64,000 nt of DNA. Origin: Streptomyces sp. Ag109_O5-10. GTDB lineage: Bacteria; Actinomycetota; Actinomycetes; Streptomycetales; Streptomycetaceae. This document shows positions 55,773-64,000 of the stretch, one piece after another. The DNA lies in assembly GCF_900105755.1 (NCBI RefSeq), contig NZ_FNTQ01000001.1, forward strand, positions 5,518,001 to 5,582,000, given 5' to 3'. The notes beneath the pieces are model-generated. The model was given only the letters and a program-made list of their open reading frames with translations, was not told where the DNA came from and did no database searches. The first letter of the stretch is position 1. Each line of letters starts with the position of its first letter. Position numbers and translations under genes: made by a program.

Positions 55773-57281
55773 ATGTCGTCTCGTATCGTGGACACTCCTG
55801 GAATAGCGCATTCCGGCCTGGTGGTCCTCGACGGCATCGGCATGGGCGTCGAGGACGTCGTCAGCCTCGCCGACGGCACCGCCCGCCCGGTCCCGGGCAC
55901 CGAGGCGATGCGCCGCGCGGAGGAGTCCTGGAACGCCGCCCGGCAGATCGCCGCGACCGGCCGCGTCTACGGCCGCTCCACCGGCGTCGGCGCCAACCGG
56001 AACGAGGACGTGCCCACCGAGGCCGCCGCCGGACACGGGTTGCGGCTGCTGCGCAGCCACGCCGGGGCGATCGGCGACGAACTGCCCGCCCGTCAGGTCC
56101 GCGCGATGCTCGCGGTGCGCGCCAACCAGCTGCTGGCCGGCGGTGCCGGGCTGCGGCCGAGCGTGATCACCGCCCTGTGCGAGGCGCTGGAGGCGGGCGC
56201 CCACCCGGTCGTCAACGAGTTCGGCTCGGTCGGCACCGGGGACATCGCGGCGCTCGCCCAGATGGGCCTCGCGCTGGCGGGGGAGCACCCCTGGCGGGGC
56301 ACCGGGGCGCCGGCCGCCCAGCGACTGGACAACAACGACGCCCTCGCCCTGATCAGCAGCAACGCCCTCACCCTCGGCCAGGCGGCGCTCGCCCTGCACG
56401 AACTGCGCGGGCTGATCGAGGCCACCCAGGTGGTGGCGGCCCTCTCGCTGCTGGCCGTCGACGGCTCCCACGAGGCGTTCGCGGCGCCCGTGCACGCCGC
56501 CCGCCCGCACCGGGGCAGCGTCGAAGTGGCCCGCCGGATGCGGGAGCTGATCGGCGCCGCCGACCGGCCGACCCCGCCGCTCGGCCGGATCCAGGACCCG
56601 TACGGCTTCCGCTGCCTGCCCCAGATCCACGGCCCGGCCCACGACGCCGCCGACGCCCTGGAGGGGGTGCTGGCGATCGAGATCAACGCGGCCGCCGAGA
56701 ACCCCCTCATCTCACCCGAGGACCTGGCCGCCTACCACCACGGCGGCTTCTACCAGGCCCAGCTCGCCCTCGCCCTGGACCACTTCCGGCTCGCCGTCAC
56801 CCAGGTCGCGCGCCTGTCCACGTCCCGGCTCTCCTCCCTGAACGAGCCCGCCTTCACCCGCCTGCGCCCCTTCCTCGCCGACCACGAGCCCGCCTCCTCC
56901 GGCGTGATGATCCTGGAGTACGCCGCCGGCGCCGCCCTCGGCGACCTGCGCGCCTTCTCCGCGCCCGCCTCCCTCGGGCACGCTGTACTCTCCCGAGGCG
57001 TCGAGGAACAGGCCAGTTTCGCCTCGCTCGCCGCCCGTCAAACGCTGCGCGCCTGCCGTGCGTACCGTCTGGTGGTCGGCTGCGAACTCGTCGCCGCCGT
57101 ACGGGCGCTGCGCCAGCGCGAGCTGCGTCCCGACCCCGGGCTCGGGGCGGGACGGGCGCTGGAGCTCGCCGAGGCGGCGCTGGAGGCGGACCCGGCCGAC
57201 CGGCCGCTCACGGACGACGTCACCGCGGCGGCCGGGCTGCTCGACCGGTTCACGGACATCTGGAGGGGGAGCACGTCATGA
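55773..57281 (+). CDS. Aromatic amino acid lyase (HutH/PAL-type) homologue lacking the canonical MIO Ser
   Basis: A 502-aa protein of the histidine/phenylalanine ammonia-lyase fold. The active-site loop Tyr is kept (VYGRSTGVG, Y66), as are RSHAGAIG-like helix, NEFGSVG, NNDALALISSNALTLGQAAL, LQ(P)QIHG-type and AAENPLI segments. However, the Ala-Ser-Gly that cyclises to the MIO cofactor in GSVGASGDL reads GSVG-T-G-D (residues 151-157): one residue shorter and with Thr, no Ser. Without MIO, classical ammonia-lyase activity is doubtful. Start ATG 55773 (GTG 55770 equally possible) after GGGAGG. It is translationally coupled to a MurR/RpiR regulator and divergent from the betaine importer. Confidence 0.85.
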   Translation: MSSRIVDTPGIAHSGLVVLDGIGMGVEDVVSLADGTARPVPGTEAMRRAEESWNAARQIAATGRVYGRSTGVGANRNEDVPTEAAAGHGLRLLRSHAGAIGDELPARQVRAMLAVRANQLLAGGAGLRPSVITALCEALEAGAHPVVNEFGSVGTGDIAALAQMGLALAGEHPWRGTGAPAAQRLDNNDALALISSNALTLGQAALALHELRGLIEATQVVAALSLLAVDGSHEAFAAPVHAARPHRGSVEVARRMRELIGAADRPTPPLGRIQDPYGFRCLPQIHGPAHDAADALEGVLAIEINAAAENPLISPEDLAAYHHGGFYQAQLALALDHFRLAVTQVARLSTSRLSSLNEPAFTRLRPFLADHEPASSGVMILEYAAGAALGDLRAFSAPASLGHAVLSRGVEEQASFASLAARQTLRACRAYRLVVGCELVAAVRALRQRELRPDPGLGAGRALELAEAALEADPADRPLTDDVTAAAGLLDRFTDIWRGSTS

Positions 57282-58120
57282 ACGTGACCGACAGCCCTGC
57301 GACTCGCTTGCAGGCGCTCTTCGAGGGGCACCGGCTCACGCCGACCCAGCGGCGCATCGCGCACAGCATGGTGCGGCGCGCCGCCGACGTGCCCTTCCTG
57401 TCCAGCGTGGAGCTGGCCGAACTGGCCGGGGTCAGCCAGCCCTCCGTCACCCGGTTCGCGGTCGCCCTCGGCTTCGACGGCTACCCGGCGCTGCGCAAGC
57501 ACCTGCGCGAGGTGGTCCCCGCCGAACAGGCGGCCGGCAACGGCTCGTACAACGAGTACCAGCAGGCCGTCGAGGCCGAGATCGAGAACCTGAGGCATCT
57601 CGCCGAGGTGCTCGCCGACCCCCGCCCGGTGCAGCAGGCCGGCCGGCTGCTGGCCGCCTCCCGGCCGCTGCCGGTCCTCGGCCTGCGCGCCGCCGCCTCG
57701 CAGGCGTACGGCTTCGCCTACTTCGCCGCCAAGGTGCATCCGGACGTCCGGCTGCTCAACGAGGGCGGCACGATGATCCACGACCGCATCGACGCGGCCG
57801 TCATCGCCGGGGCCTCGGCGCTGCTGTGCTTCGCGCTGCCCCGGCACCCGCGCGAGGTCGTGGACACCCTGGGCTACGCCAAGGAGTCCGGGCTGACCGT
57901 CGTGACCGTCGCCGACTCCGCCTTCGCGCCCGTCGCCAAGGTCTCCGACCTGCTGCTGCCGGCCGCCGTCGGCACCGGGCTCGCCTTCGACACCGCGTGC
58001 GCGCCGATGCTGCTCGGCCGGGTGCTCCTGGAGGCGATGTGCGACGACCTGCCGGACGCGCAGGCCCGGCTCGAGGAGTTCGACACCCGGGCGGCGACGC
58101 GGGGCCTGTTCGTGGAGTGA
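57278..58120 (+). CDS. MurR/RpiR-family transcriptional regulator
   Basis: A 280-aa regulator with an N-terminal HTH_6 domain (LTPTQRRIAHSMVRRAADVPFLSSVELAELAGVSQPSVTRFAVALGFDGYPALRKHLRE, about residues 21-78) and a C-terminal SIS domain (PLPVLGLRAAASQAYGFAYFAAKVHPDVRLLNEGG, then GASALLCFALPRHPREVVDTLGYAKESGLTVVTVADS). ATGA overlap with the lyase-like gene shows they are one operon, so it probably senses a metabolite of that pathway and may also control the divergent betaine-type importer. Confidence 0.9.
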   Translation: MNVTDSPATRLQALFEGHRLTPTQRRIAHSMVRRAADVPFLSSVELAELAGVSQPSVTRFAVALGFDGYPALRKHLREVVPAEQAAGNGSYNEYQQAVEAEIENLRHLAEVLADPRPVQQAGRLLAASRPLPVLGLRAAASQAYGFAYFAAKVHPDVRLLNEGGTMIHDRIDAAVIAGASALLCFALPRHPREVVDTLGYAKESGLTVVTVADSAFAPVAKVSDLLLPAAVGTGLAFDTACAPMLLGRVLLEAMCDDLPDAQARLEEFDTRAATRGLFVE

Positions 58121-58215
58121 ACCCGCGCCGAAGGCTTCTTTAAGACTCGTCTCACGTTCGCTGGTTAGCGTCCCGCCCTACGGACTGGACCGACACCTGC
58201 GAGGAGGCTGCGGAC

Positions 58216-58818
58216 ATGGCGCGTGCGGGACGAGAGGGGCGCGGCGGACAGGGCCTGGCCCGGGTGGCCGTGGTCGTACGGGCCGGGGCCGCGCCGCTGT
58301 GGTGGTCAGGGGTGTTCGCCGCGGGCGTCGGGGTACTGCCGCCGGGGTTCACCGGACGCCGCGTCGGCGTCATGGCGGGGGCCGCGCTGTTCATCGCCGG
58401 CGCCGCCGTCGTGGCGCTCACCCGCCGCAAGCGGTACATCGCCCTGCTGCACGGGGCCGCCCGGGCCGGCAAGCACGACGTGCTCCAGGACCGTGCGGTG
58501 ACCGTGCGGAACTGGCGCCGGGGGCACCGCTGGTGGCTGCTGCTGGCCTTCGCCGTCGCCCTCGGCTCGGCCTTCGTGGTGCCCGCGGCAGGCGGCATGC
58601 TGCTCGCCGGGACCGGCACCGGGCTGCGCCTGAAGGCGGCCTGGCTGGGCCGCCGGGAGCGGGCCGGCGAGCAGCTCGTGTGGCTGCGCGTCGACTGGCT
58701 CGACAGGCGCGGCGGCCGTCCGGCGGGCAAGGCCGTCAAGGCGTACCGCGCTACCGGCATCGCGGCGGGCGACGCGGCCCCGGGCGGGGCCCGCCGCCGC
58801 ACCGCGGCGCTGGTGTGA
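58216..58818 (+). CDS. Integral membrane protein of unknown function
   Basis: A 200-aa protein with about four hydrophobic helices in two pairs (PLWWSGVFAAGVGVLPPGF, VGVMAGAALFIAGAAVVAL, WWLLLAFAVALGSAFVVPAAGGMLLAGTG) separated by basic loops, and a basic C-terminal tail. No family recognised. GGAGG precedes ATG 58216. It converges on the roadblock operon. Confidence 0.65.
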   Translation: MARAGREGRGGQGLARVAVVVRAGAAPLWWSGVFAAGVGVLPPGFTGRRVGVMAGAALFIAGAAVVALTRRKRYIALLHGAARAGKHDVLQDRAVTVRNWRRGHRWWLLLAFAVALGSAFVVPAAGGMLLAGTGTGLRLKAAWLGRRERAGEQLVWLRVDWLDRRGGRPAGKAVKAYRATGIAAGDAAPGGARRRTAALV

Positions 58819-58825
58819 GGCCCGG

Positions 58826-59200
58826 TCAGACCTCCAGGTCCTCCTCGATCTTCTTCAGCTGGTGCCGGGCCATCGCCAGGTTGGCGCGGGACTGGTCGAG
58901 CACCAGGTAGAGGAAGAGGCCGTTGCCGCCCCGGCCCTTGAGCAGCCGGATCAGGTGGTACGCGTTGGTGAGCGTGATCAGGATGTCCTCGATCTCGCCC
59001 TTGAGGCCGAGGTGCTCCATGGTGCGCATCTTGGCGCGGATCACGTCGGTGTTGCCGGCCGCGGCCACGTTCAGGTCGAAGGTCTTGCTGCCGCCCATCG
59101 TGCCCAGCGCCATCCCGCTGGTGTAGTCGACGAGCGCGACGCCGGTCGCGCCCTCGATGGAGGTGAGGCACTCTTTCAGGGCGGTTTCGGTGTTGGCCAT
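58826..59200 (-). CDS. Roadblock/LC7-type protein
   Basis: A 124-aa alpha/beta protein with the roadblock fold pattern: ECLTSIEGATGVALVDYTSGMALGTMGG, a middle helix, then EDILITLTNAYHLIRLL and LFLYLVLDQSRANLAMARHQLKKIEEDL. In bacteria such proteins act as GTPase-activating or scaffolding partners of small Ras-like GTPases. The last gene of a four-gene minus-strand operon with two more roadblock-like genes. No GTPase, histidine kinase or DUF742 gene accompanies it here, unlike Streptomyces conservons. Confidence 0.85.
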   Translation of the reverse strand: MANTETALKECLTSIEGATGVALVDYTSGMALGTMGGSKTFDLNVAAAGNTDVIRAKMRTMEHLGLKGEIEDILITLTNAYHLIRLLKGRGGNGLFLYLVLDQSRANLAMARHQLKKIEEDLEV

Positions 59201-59216
59201 GACTTTCTGGTTCCTT

Positions 59217-59717
59217 TCAACTGTCGGTTGCGGTGCGCGCGTCGGTGGTGGTGCTGGTCCGTGGCGTGCGCGTGGTTCTGGTCCGTGTGGCTGTGGCGCG
59301 GGCCGGGCGCAGGGCCTTGGCGGCGGCCTCGGCGGCGTCCACCACCTCGCCGATCCGGGCGGCGGCCCGGCGGCCCTCCAGGTGGAGCCGGCCGACGTTC
59401 ACCCGGTCCTCGGCGAGCAGGGTGAGCACGGCGCTGCGGCCGGCGGCGTAGGTGGCGACGTAGCCGTCCTCGCCGCGCACCAGCAGCTCCCTGAGCTCGC
59501 CCTTGCCGGTGGCGTCGGAGACCCGGACGGCGACGCCGAGCTCGGCCGCGGTGAGCGCGGCGAGGCCCTCCGGGTCGACGCCCGGGCAGTCGTGGGCGAC
59601 GACCAGGCCGTCGACACCGGCCGCGAGGGCGCCGGTGAGCTGGGGCATCCGGGTGCGTAACCGGCGCAGTTCGTCGAGGACGGCCTCTCTGTCGGAGCTG
59701 CCGGGTTCTGCCGCCAT
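59217..59717 (-). CDS. Roadblock/LC7-like protein with basic Thr/Arg tail
   Basis: A 166-aa protein: LTGALAAGVDGLVVAHDCPGVDPEGLAALTAAELGVAVRVSDATGKGELRELLVRGEDGYVATYAAGRSAVLTLLAEDRVNVGRLHLEGRRAAARIGEVV is a roadblock-type fold, followed by an unusual C-terminal tail of repeated Thr/Arg (about the last 30 residues). ATG 59717 is preceded by GAGAGGAGACAG. Confidence 0.8.
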   Translation of the reverse strand: MAAEPGSSDREAVLDELRRLRTRMPQLTGALAAGVDGLVVAHDCPGVDPEGLAALTAAELGVAVRVSDATGKGELRELLVRGEDGYVATYAAGRSAVLTLLAEDRVNVGRLHLEGRRAAARIGEVVDAAEAAAKALRPARATATRTRTTRTPRTSTTTDARTATDS

Positions 59718-59748
59718 CAGCTGTCTCCTCTCGGCGGGGCGGTGCCGT

Positions 59749-60540
59749 TCAAAGGGCCTCCAGCGCATCCCTGAGCCTCTTCAGCAGCGCGATGTCGGGG
59801 TCGGTGACGGGGAGAAGCGGAGGCGGGACGGGCGCGGTGTTCCTCGGGGCGAGGAGTCCGGCCGCCGCCAGCCGCCGTACGTCCACCAGCGTGTGGAAGG
59901 CCGGCCTGCCCAGCTCCCGGGCGATCTGCGGGGCCGTGCGGACGCCGTCCACCCGGTCCAGGACCGCCCGCTGCCGGGGGGTGACCGGCGGCGGTGCGAG
60001 CGGGTCGGCGCGGATCAGCGGGGCGCCGTCCCCCGACGGGTCGGGCCAGATGCGGTGCAGCAGCGCGCGGCGACGCAGGGTCTCGCGCTCCAGGGCGGCG
60101 ACGGGGACGGCGGACAGCGGTTCCACGGCGGCCGTGGTGCCGTACCGGAACCGGCCCGGGGTGCTGCTGGGCGCCAGTGCGAAGTACCCCGCGTCGTACA
60201 GGGCGCCGAGCCGGCACAGCTCCATGGCGCCGCGCGGGAGCAGGCCGGCGGCGAGCAGCCGGCGGACGGCGGCGGGTATGTCGTCGGTCCAGGGCCAGGC
60301 CGCCGCGTCGAGCGTGCCGCGGGCCGTGAGGAGCACGTCGAGACCGGGTGCGTGCGGGCTCTCGGCGTGCACCACGCGGCCCTCGGCCAGGTGCAGGGTG
60401 CCGTGCTCGCGGACCAGGACACCGGTGGCCCGCTCCTCGGCGAGGCGTATCAGCATCGGGGAGAGCACGCCGGCCGCTCTCCCGGGCAGGGCCGTCCGGT
60501 CCCGGACCGGCAGCGGCGGGGGTGTCTCGACCACGGTCAT
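59749..60540 (-). CDS. DUF4388-like/PatA-type regulatory protein in roadblock operon
   Basis: A 263-aa protein. The N-terminal part (LIRLAEERATGVLVREHGTLHLAEGRVVHAESPHAPGLDVLL) matches the DUF4388 pattern of small beta/alpha domains that occur with roadblock and GTPase systems; the C-terminal half has a winged-helix-like segment (VTPRQRAVLDRVDGVRTAPQIARELGRPAFHTLVDVRRLAAAGLL). Role unknown. It is coupled by ATGA to the upstream roadblock gene. Confidence 0.7.
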   Translation of the reverse strand: MTVVETPPPLPVRDRTALPGRAAGVLSPMLIRLAEERATGVLVREHGTLHLAEGRVVHAESPHAPGLDVLLTARGTLDAAAWPWTDDIPAAVRRLLAAGLLPRGAMELCRLGALYDAGYFALAPSSTPGRFRYGTTAAVEPLSAVPVAALERETLRRRALLHRIWPDPSGDGAPLIRADPLAPPPVTPRQRAVLDRVDGVRTAPQIARELGRPAFHTLVDVRRLAAAGLLAPRNTAPVPPPLLPVTDPDIALLKRLRDALEAL

Positions 60541-60926
60541 CCCAGCACCAGCCGCTCGGCCATCTCGCCGAGCCGGATCCTGGCGAGGGCGAGATTGCCG
60601 TCCTCGCGGGCCAGCCACAGGTGCAGGAACACGGTGGCGTCGAAGGACGTGACCACGAACCGCAGCAGGTGGTAGCTGTCCCGGTTGCTGACGATCAGGT
60701 CCTCCACCGGGGGGCTCACCTCGGTGTCGTCCTCCGTGCTGAACGCCCCGTGCTCGGCGGCCAGCCGGGCCAGCTCGGCGGCCTCCGCGGCGGTGGTCTC
60801 GTGGTCGCCGCCGGGCGCCTCGCCGACCGTGCCCAGGGCCAGCCCGCTGGTCCAGTCGACCAGCGCGGCGCCCCGGGCACCGGGCAGTCGCATGGCTTCC
60901 AGTAAGCACTCGTCGATTCCGGGCAC
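60537..60926 (-). CDS. Roadblock/LC7-like protein, first gene of the operon
   Basis: A 129-aa protein starting at GTG 60926: IDECLLEAMRLPGARGAALVDWTSGLALGTVGE, then a helix, VEDLIVSNRDSYHLLRFV and VFLHLWLAREDGNLALARIRLGEMAERL. It is clearly paralogous in layout to the 124-aa protein at the operon's end (both have VDxTSG(L/M)ALGT and a YHL(I/L)R motif). Confidence 0.82.
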   Translation of the reverse strand: MPGIDECLLEAMRLPGARGAALVDWTSGLALGTVGEAPGGDHETTAAEAAELARLAAEHGAFSTEDDTEVSPPVEDLIVSNRDSYHLLRFVVTSFDATVFLHLWLAREDGNLALARIRLGEMAERLVLG

Positions 60927-61098
60927 CGAGGCTCCCCTCCCGCCGCGTGGGTCTCCGGTTGAGTGACGCAGACACTACGCAACGTGTGCGTGAGGGGTGA
61001 GGCGTTTGGCATTTTCCAGTGGAACATGCGTCCGGCAGGCTAGTGTTGGTCAACTGGGCTGCTTTTCGCACCAGTTGATCGCCGCTGTCCGAGGTGTC

Positions 61099-62463
61099 TC
61101 AACGGCGCCCGGTTGCGCGCAGGGTGGTGAGCGCGTCGGCGTGCGCCCCTCCGGATTCGGCCACGACCTCGGCGACCGTCTGCGCCTCCCGTACGACGGC
61201 GAACGCCACGCTCCCGTCGCCGTCCGGAGCGAAGCCGTAAACCCCTGGCCGGGCAAGGGAGTTGTAGGAGTAGTGGCTGCCGAAGTAGTACGCCCCGGTG
61301 TCCAGCGCCGCCGCGAGGTCGCCCTGCTCCAGCGGCGGCAGCAGGCGCCCCTCGGCGAGCAGGTCGCCCGAGAAACAGGCCGGCCCCGCCACGTCCTGCA
61401 CCACCGGCGCCGCCTCCTTGGGCCGCCCCTTCGCGTCGTACGCGGCGATCCGGAGCGGCCACGCCCCCGGCACGTACACCGTCCGCGGCGCCACCTGGAC
61501 CCCCGCATGGGTCACCGCGATCCGCCGCCCGCCGGAGCTCTTCGTGTACTCCACCCGCGCCACCACCGTGCCGTGCCGGGCCAGCAGCGACCGCCCGAAC
61601 TCCGTCACCAGCCCGTACCGCCCGTCGAACAGCCCCGGCACCGCCTCCGCCAGCAGCCGCGCGTACTGCGCGAAGGTCGGCTGCGTCGCCTCGGAGGCGA
61701 AGTTGACCGAAAGCCCGCCCCCGATGTCCAGGGTGTCGACCTGCCGCCGCCCGGCCCGCGCGTTGATCTCCTCGGCCAGCGCGTACGTCTCCGCCACGCC
61801 CCGCGCCAGCAGCGACAGCGAGATCCCCTGCGACCCGGTGTGCGCGTGCAGCCGCGTCAGCCACGGCCGCTCCGCGAACGCCCGGACGACCCACTCCCGG
61901 GCCCCCTCGTCCCGCAGCCCCACCCCGAACTTCGAGGTCGCGGTCGCGGTGGAGGTGGCCCCGATGGTGCCCGCGCCGATCTGCGGGTTCACCCGGATCC
62001 CGAGCGGCGGGGGAGCGGTGCCCCCCGCGCTCACGAGGGCGTCCAGCCGCCGGAGCTCCTGCGCGTTGTCCGCGTTCACGGCGACGCCCAGCGCCAGTGC
62101 CTCGCGCAGCTCCGCCGCCGTCTTCGCGGGCGCGTCGAACACGATCCGCTCCGCCGGCACCCCGGCCGCCCGTGCCAGCGCCAGCTCGCCCGCGCTGGCC
62201 ACCTCGGCGCCCAGTCCGGCGCCGGCCAGCAGCCGCACCACCGGGACCAGCGGGTTCGCCTTCACCGCGAAGGCGTGCAGGACCGCGGTGCCGGGCGCCG
62301 CGACCGACTCGAACGCCCGGTGCAGCTCCGCGGCCGACGCGCGGATGCCCGCCACGTCCAGCAGGCCTACGATCGGCGCATCCGGCCCCAGCAGTCCCTG
62401 CTCCACCGCCGCCCGAACGGCGTCGTCCCGCCGCCCGGCCCGCTCGCCGTCGTCCTCCGACAT
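61099..62463 (-). CDS. Diaminopimelate/ornithine decarboxylase-family PLP enzyme (fold type III)
   Basis: A 454-aa enzyme with VLHAFAVKANPLVPVVRLL (Schiff-base Lys), RLHAHTGSQGISLSLL, DTLDIGGGLSVNFAS (phosphate-binding Gly loop), YGLVTEFGRSLL, GPACFSGDLL (C-terminal Cys-x-x-x-D active site) and GAYYFGSHYSYNSLARPG. The family decarboxylates meso-DAP, ornithine/arginine or carboxy-polyamines, or racemises alanine. Sequence alone does not choose; the true lysA is usually elsewhere in Streptomyces. ATG 62463 is used; the frame extends 13 codons upstream. Divergent from hutU. Confidence 0.85.
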   Translation of the reverse strand: MSEDDGERAGRRDDAVRAAVEQGLLGPDAPIVGLLDVAGIRASAAELHRAFESVAAPGTAVLHAFAVKANPLVPVVRLLAGAGLGAEVASAGELALARAAGVPAERIVFDAPAKTAAELREALALGVAVNADNAQELRRLDALVSAGGTAPPPLGIRVNPQIGAGTIGATSTATATSKFGVGLRDEGAREWVVRAFAERPWLTRLHAHTGSQGISLSLLARGVAETYALAEEINARAGRRQVDTLDIGGGLSVNFASEATQPTFAQYARLLAEAVPGLFDGRYGLVTEFGRSLLARHGTVVARVEYTKSSGGRRIAVTHAGVQVAPRTVYVPGAWPLRIAAYDAKGRPKEAAPVVQDVAGPACFSGDLLAEGRLLPPLEQGDLAAALDTGAYYFGSHYSYNSLARPGVYGFAPDGDGSVAFAVVREAQTVAEVVAESGGAHADALTTLRATGRR

Positions 62464-62620
62464 GTCATTTTCCACACCCTTGAGACCCATAAGTCCAGCC
62501 AAACATCCGGAACGCGGCGGTGCTGGCGGACCGGATGTATTGACTAGTTCTATTCAGGGAGCCAGGATGTGAATAACAACAGGAACATCGCACTGGCCGG
62601 CAGTCGCTAGGAGGCAGACC

Positions 62621-64000
<1,380 letters not shown>

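Noticed and set aside
58826..60926. A Streptomyces conservon (cvn locus)
   Set aside because: The kinase, DUF742 and GTPase genes of a conservon are all absent.

Overview
The window is chromosomal DNA from a Streptomyces. GC content is very high, GTG and TTG starts are frequent, ATGA/GTGA stop-start overlaps are common, and it carries a complete tRNA-Leu with anticodon UAA, the bldA tRNA. Everything here is read by eye from one sequence; family names are recognition calls, not database hits.

Layout. (1) 0-1.8 kb: an ABC exporter (FtsX-like permease, cut by the window edge, plus its ATPase) on the minus strand, then bldA. (2) 2.2-34.2 kb: a compact biosynthetic cluster starting about 400 bp after bldA. 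Its content matches the manumycin family and most closely the asukamycin logic. It holds a 5-aminolevulinate synthase with two flanking adenylate-forming enzymes (C5N aminocyclopentenone unit); an aldolase, a dehydroquinate-synthase-II-like enzyme and an adenylase (3-amino-4-hydroxybenzoate core); a discrete reducing type II PKS (KS, short CLF, three ACPs, two KASIII, KR, paired MaoC dehydratases with a chorismate-mutase-like partner, hotdog thioesterase); an arylamine N-acetyltransferase-type amide synthase; a shikimate-to-cyclohexanecarboxyl-CoA block (EPSP-synthase/ligase fusion, acyl-CoA dehydrogenase, enoyl reductase, dienoyl-CoA-reductase-like enzyme); three oxidative tailoring components (FAD monooxygenase, luciferase-like monooxygenase, flavin reductase); an MFS exporter; a phosphopantetheinyl transferase; and TetR and LuxR regulators. 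The parts suffice for two polyene chains joined to an aminohydroxybenzoate core, one capped by a cyclohexyl-type starter and the other by the C5N unit. (3) 34.4-38.7 kb: a separate, unrecognised cassette of an XRE regulator, two near-identical 71-72 aa Cys-free peptides, an M50-type membrane protease with an N-terminal PqqD-like segment, and a secreted four-Cys protein. (4) 38.9-51 kb: housekeeping and accessory genes (pobA, Bax-inhibitor-1 protein, thiolase, SGNH hydrolase, cystathionine beta-synthase, XRE/SDR divergent pair, carbonic anhydrase-like protein). (5) 50.7-52.3 kb: a small decayed zone with two gene remnants around an orphan gamma-butyrolactone-receptor-like TetR. (6) 52.3-64 kb: a glycine-betaine/choline-type ABC importer, an aromatic amino acid lyase homologue with an altered MIO motif, a MurR/RpiR regulator, a roadblock-protein operon, a DAP-decarboxylase-like enzyme and the start of hutU.

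Regulation visible in the sequence: a 17-base operator-like motif in front of the TetR/FrnE pair reappears as a perfect 15-bp inverted repeat in front of the MFS exporter, and its ACACGTGT core recurs upstream of the first cluster gene. This suggests the TetR protein controls export and possibly the left operon. I found no in-frame TTA codon in the cluster despite its position next to bldA.
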